DNA of 25,620 bases, taken from NCBI GenBank assembly GCA_900545445.1, contig UQZH01000030.1, forward strand, positions 1 to 25,620, in the 5' to 3' direction. This stretch comes from an uncultured Collinsella sp. (GTDB lineage: Bacteria; Actinomycetota; Coriobacteriia; Coriobacteriales; Coriobacteriaceae). The notes under the pieces were generated by a model. It saw only the letters and a program-made list of their open reading frames with translations. It had not been told where the DNA came from and made no database searches. Below, one piece after another: positions 22,779-25,620 of this stretch (position 1 is the stretch's first letter; each line of letters starts with the position of its first letter). A program made the position numbers and the translations under genes.

Positions 22779-24122
22779 ATGGCTAAGCGTTCTGGGTCGT
22801 ATGTCGTTCCTTTCTCGTTTGATTTGCTTTCGTTTGATGAGGCTGTTGGGCTAGCTGCTGATACGGGGCGGATTTCTGGGGATGCTGGTCCGCTGCTCGA
22901 GACGGTTATCGATATGCTCGATGAGCTGGGGCGTCCGGATGAGTATTTTGATTGCATTCAGGTTGCCGGTACCAATGGCAAGACTTCGGCTACGCGTTTT
23001 TCGGCTGCCATTCTTCGTGGTGAGGGGCTCAAGACCGCACTGTATACGTCGCCGCAGCTGGTGCGCTATCCCGAGCGCATGGAGGTTGACGGGCGAGTTG
23101 TGAGCGACGATGCCTTTGCCCGTGGCGTTTCGGCGGCTGTCGAAGCGGGGCGTCGCGTGAATGCACACCGTGTGGCGGCGGGGGAGCGCGCCTATACCAT
23201 CACGCCGTTTGACCTGCTGACGGCCGCCGCACTTGTCGTGTTTGCCGAGGCCGCGGTGGATGTTGCTGTGCTCGAGGTTGGCATGGGCGGACGCTGGGAT
23301 GCTACGAGCGCGACCGATCCCGTGGCCGTTGCCATTACGGGCATTGGGCTCGACCACACACGTATTTTGGGCGATACGCTCGAGGCCATTGCGGGGGAGA
23401 AGGCTGCGGTTATCAAACCCGGGCGCTTGGTTGTTTTGGGCGAGGGCACGCATGAGGCGAGCGTTCAATGTGTGATGGATGCCCGTTGCCGCGAGTGCGG
23501 CGTTGTGCCGCTGGTGGTGAGCCACGCCACGACTAAGGTGCCGGCGCATGTGGGCGACACGGTTGAGTTTAGCTGCACCACGCCGCGTGCGATCTATACG
23601 TCGAGCATGGTCAAGCCGGCCTATCAGCCGCAGAATGCCGCGTGCGCGATTATGCTTTGCGAGGGGTATCTGGGTCGCGAGCTCGACCACGATGCGCTCG
23701 ACGCCTCGCTTATGGGTTGCCCCACACCGGGCCGATTTGACGTGCTGGGGACCGATCCGCTCAAGCTGATTGACGCCTGTCACAACCCTCAGAGCTGCGA
23801 GAACTTTGTGAGCGCGCTGGACGAGATCGATCCGTGCGTGGAGAATCGCCCCACGCTGCTGTGCGCTGCGCTAGCCGACAAGGACGTGGCGGGCATCGTT
23901 GACGTGCTGATTTCGGCCTTCCCGCGCGTGGTCGTGACCCAGACCGATTCCGACCGCGCCCTGCCGGCAGAGGAGCTTGCTGCCCTGGTGGACGCCAACA
24001 AGCTTGCCGGTGTGTACCCCAGCGTGCCCGAGGCCCTCGCGGCCCTCGATGCCGCGGGCGAGTCCTTCGTAGCAGCCGGCACCATCACCCTAGCCGGCGA
24101 AGTAGCAGGCCTGCTCCGCTAG
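22779..24122 (+). CDS. folC: Folylpolyglutamate synthase / dihydrofolate synthase (Mur ligase family)
   Basis: Adds glutamate to folates (and in many bacteria to dihydropteroate). The 447-residue protein has the Mur-ligase P-loop AGTNGKTS at 63-70, then YTSPQLVRYPERMEVDGR, the metal-site region EVGMGGRWDATSATDP and GIGLDHTRILGDTLEAIAGEKAAVIKPG. The C-terminal ligase domain follows (PGRFDVLG..LIDACHNPQS, CAALADKDV). The ATG at 22779 has GGGGGA about ten bases upstream; an in-frame ATG at 22740 lies inside the preceding terminator. The first third uses noticeably more T-ending codons than the neighbouring genes. It converges with the minus-strand peptidase gene downstream. Confidence 0.92.
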   Translation: MAKRSGSYVVPFSFDLLSFDEAVGLAADTGRISGDAGPLLETVIDMLDELGRPDEYFDCIQVAGTNGKTSATRFSAAILRGEGLKTALYTSPQLVRYPERMEVDGRVVSDDAFARGVSAAVEAGRRVNAHRVAAGERAYTITPFDLLTAAALVVFAEAAVDVAVLEVGMGGRWDATSATDPVAVAITGIGLDHTRILGDTLEAIAGEKAAVIKPGRLVVLGEGTHEASVQCVMDARCRECGVVPLVVSHATTKVPAHVGDTVEFSCTTPRAIYTSSMVKPAYQPQNAACAIMLCEGYLGRELDHDALDASLMGCPTPGRFDVLGTDPLKLIDACHNPQSCENFVSALDEIDPCVENRPTLLCAALADKDVAGIVDVLISAFPRVVVTQTDSDRALPAEELAALVDANKLAGVYPSVPEALAALDAAGESFVAAGTITLAGEVAGLLR

Positions 24123-24174
24123 CCCGTTCCAAATAGCTATCCTGTGCCCCGAGTTGACCTGCTTGCCATGAAAT

Positions 24175-24313
24175 GGGCCTATCTACTACGTTTTACCGAC
24201 TACCCTCGAGCACACGGAACATCGCGAAATTAAAACCGCAGGTAAACGGCTTACTGGTTTTCAAAAAAGACCCGCATGGTCGACCCATGCGGGTTAAACG
24301 TAGTAGATAGCCC
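24175..24313. repeat. Large inverted repeat enclosing a reverse-strand terminator (type C)
   Basis: Left arm 24175-24193 and right arm 24296-24313 are complementary over 18 pairs with one unpaired C (CTATCTACTACGTTT at 24179-24193 pairs without error). The right arm is followed by GTTTTTG, so in + RNA it could help end folC transcription, but the enclosed loop of about 100 nt is unusually large. The interior holds the minus-strand terminator at 24264-24294 and a weaker AAAACC/GGTTTT pairing. Confidence 0.75.
24264..24294 (-). terminator. Rho-independent terminator of the minus-strand M24 peptidase gene
   Basis: Read on the minus strand, ACCCGCATGG (24294-24285) pairs perfectly with CCATGCGGGT (24279-24270) around a 5-nt loop, followed by C and TTTTTT (24268-24263 region). 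It lies about 80 bases beyond the peptidase stop codon. Confidence 0.88.
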
Positions 24314-24338
24314 GTTTTTGTGGCGCGGTTTTGGTGGG

Positions 24339-24369
24339 ATGCGGCAAAGGGGCTGTCCCTTTGCCGCAT
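24339..24369. repeat. Short inverted repeat with CTGTCCC loop (type D, copy 2)
   Basis: Perfect 13-bp arms (ATGCGGCAAAGGG at 24339-24351, CCCTTTGCCGCAT at 24357-24369) enclose GCTGT. It ends three bases from the stop codon of the minus-strand gene, so it lies in that gene's 3' UTR, ahead of the real terminator. The CTGTCCC segment recurs in the element at 10130-10168, while the arms are unrelated. Confidence 0.7.
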
Positions 24370-24372
24370 TGC

Positions 24373-25461
24373 CTAGTCTAGGCGGACCGGATCGTGGGGG
24401 TAGGCGTTGAGAATCTCGACGCCGGTCTCGGTCACCAGGGCCAAGTCCTCGATGCGGACGCCGGTGTTGCCGGGGAGGTAGATGCCCGGTTCGATGGAGA
24501 AGGTCATGCCCGGCTCGACAACCTGCTCGTTGACGAGCGAGACATCGCCAGGCTCGTGATCCTGCAGGCCGATCGAGTGACCCAGGCGATGCGTAAAGTA
24601 CTGCCCATAGCCCGCGTCTTCAATCACATCGCGCGCGGCGCGGTCCAGGTCGCACATGCGCACGCCCGGCGCGATGAGCGCCTCGGCGGCCTCGTTAGCA
24701 CGGCGCACGATATCGTAGATGCGTGCCGTCTCCTCGTCCGGCTCGCCCCAAAAGAATGTGCGCGTCATGTCCGAGCAGTAGTTGCAGCGGCGTCCGCCAA
24801 TGTCGAACAGCACCACGTCGCCGCGCTTGAGCACGGTGTCGTCTGGTTCGTGGTGCGGGTCGCCGGCGTTAGCGCCAAAGCTCACGATAGGCGAAAAACT
24901 AAAGCCCTCGCAGCCGTGCTTGCGATACAAGCCGAGCATCTGGTCGGCAATCTCGCACTCCGTCACGCCCTCGTGAACGAGCTTGATGGCGTCGGCCATC
25001 ACGGCATCATTGGCGGCTGAGGACATGCGCATGAGCTCCTGCTCCGCGGCATCCTTGTGGGTGCGTGCGGCGGTGACGGCAAAGTCGCCCAGGAAGAACT
25101 CGCTCGCGGCGTGACGATCAATAAGGGGCATCAAAAAGCCGGAGCGCATAACGGCGTCGATGCCGAGAGGCTTGGCAGGATCGATCTCGCGCGCGATGGT
25201 GTCGGTCACGACGTCGGTATCGGTGTGATAGGCGACGCGGGCATTGTCGTACTCGGGCAGCTGATGCAGGGCGTTGACCAAGATCACCGGCTCGGCATCG
25301 CGTGCGAGCAGCACGCCGCAAAAACGCTCGAACATATCGGCATAAAAGCCGGTCAGATAGTAGATCGACCACGGGTCGTTCACAAGCAGCTGCGCGCCGG
25401 GGTGCTGAGCCTCGAGCGCATCGAGCACGCGCGCCACGCGCTGGTCATCGACATGTGCCAT
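24373..25461 (-). CDS. M24 family metallopeptidase (Xaa-Pro aminopeptidase/dipeptidase type)
   Basis: A cytoplasmic two-metal peptidase of the pita-bread fold that cleaves N-terminal residues before proline in peptides. The 362-residue protein has a creatinase-like N-terminal domain (about 1-130; LLVNDPWSIYYLTGF) and a catalytic domain with all five expected metal ligands: D220 (VVLFDIGG), D231 (CSDMTRTFF), H295 (HRLGHSIGLQDHEPG), E324 (FSIEPGIYLPG) and E338 (GVRIEDLALVT). ATG at 25461 has AAAGGA eight bases upstream on the minus strand. The open frame extends to 25500, but those 13 residues precede that binding site. It converges with folC. PepP and PepQ type cannot be separated from sequence alone. 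Confidence 0.93.
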   Translation of the reverse strand: MAHVDDQRVARVLDALEAQHPGAQLLVNDPWSIYYLTGFYADMFERFCGVLLARDAEPVILVNALHQLPEYDNARVAYHTDTDVVTDTIAREIDPAKPLGIDAVMRSGFLMPLIDRHAASEFFLGDFAVTAARTHKDAAEQELMRMSSAANDAVMADAIKLVHEGVTECEIADQMLGLYRKHGCEGFSFSPIVSFGANAGDPHHEPDDTVLKRGDVVLFDIGGRRCNYCSDMTRTFFWGEPDEETARIYDIVRRANEAAEALIAPGVRMCDLDRAARDVIEDAGYGQYFTHRLGHSIGLQDHEPGDVSLVNEQVVEPGMTFSIEPGIYLPGNTGVRIEDLALVTETGVEILNAYPHDPVRLD

Positions 25462-25524
25462 ACATCGTCCTTTCGCTAGGGTGCCACCATGGTATCCCAT
25501 GCCCGGCAGCTAGGGACGTTCCTT

Positions 25525-25555
25525 TTAATATGAGCAGGACATTGTCAAGAGGCAA
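25525..25555 (-). promoter_or_regulatory. Weak candidate promoter for the M24 peptidase gene
   Basis: On the minus strand TTGCCT (25555-25550) and TATTAA (25530-25525) are 19 bases apart. A perfect TTGACA at 25548-25543 is only 12 bases from the same TATTAA. Neither pair is ideal, so the exact promoter is unsure. Confidence 0.25.
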
Positions 25556-25591
25556 AATCGGGCCCGGCCCCAACGATATGGGGTCAGGCCC
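25556..25591 (-). terminator. Probable terminator of a leftward gene beyond the window
   Basis: On the minus strand GGGCCTGACCCC (25591-25580) pairs with GGGGCCGGGCCC (25571-25560) with one G-U and one A/C mismatch, followed by GATTTT. No T-tract follows on the plus strand. The gene it would serve lies past the right edge. Confidence 0.5.
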
Positions 25592-25620
25592 TCTCCCTAT
25601 ATCAACCCGTCCGCGGCGAC

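Overview
The window looks like a high-GC chromosome segment from an anaerobic gut Coriobacteriia bacterium, most likely Collinsella or a close relative. The grounds are the high GC content, the anaerobic metabolism (formate hydrogenlyase, formate channel, selenocysteine machinery, molybdoenzymes), a tRNA-Leu / trigger factor / clpP / clpX / valS / folC housekeeping block, and a strong bias for GC-ending codons. The genus is an inference from gene content; no marker such as 16S rRNA is present.

Layout. (1) 1-2941: the 3' end of a formate hydrogenlyase operon (a partial gene in the hycF position, hycG, hycH, hycI) followed by the formate channel focA and a terminator. (2) 3064-5181: a stand-alone Mo/W-bisPGD oxidoreductase with a cysteine in the metal-ligand position. 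(3) 5258-10123: a selenium/molybdenum block. It holds selA and selB (overlapping), then selC (tRNA-Sec, with its own candidate promoter and terminator), mobA, and a small Cys-rich protein carrying a domain I read as DUF3343 (putative Se/S carrier). (4) 10381-11736: glutamate dehydrogenase. (5) 11966-15711: a two-gene xanthine-dehydrogenase-type molybdenum hydroxylase, with an FAD subunit and a fused 2Fe-2S + Mo subunit. (6) 15852-24122: tRNA-Leu(UAG), tig, clpP, clpX, valS and folC. (7) 24373-25461, minus strand: an M24 aminopeptidase convergent with folC.

How the genes work together. The first 16 kb is dominated by formate/H2 metabolism and by cofactors for formate dehydrogenases and related enzymes. 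SelA, SelB and selC supply Sec insertion, which formate dehydrogenase H-type enzymes often need. MobA makes the guanine dinucleotide cofactor. HycH and HycI mature the hydrogenase. FocA moves formate. The selenium-linked small protein and the fused molybdenum hydroxylase, separated only by gdhA, raise the possibility that the hydroxylase uses a labile selenium ligand; this is inference.

The least explained signal is between the genes. Several intergenic gaps carry long, nearly perfect inverted repeats without a normal terminator T-tract. Two elements flanking valS (19672-19786 and 22519-22626) share a conserved, oppositely oriented core, but each has its own unrelated 20-26 bp self-complementary arms. 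Two others (8705-8771 and 11812-11886) share the outer arm end but differ, with compensation, further in. Two short ones (10130-10168 and 24339-24369) have unrelated arms around a related CTGTCCC loop. This pattern of matched but element-specific arms suggests that the fold, rather than the sequence, is what is maintained.
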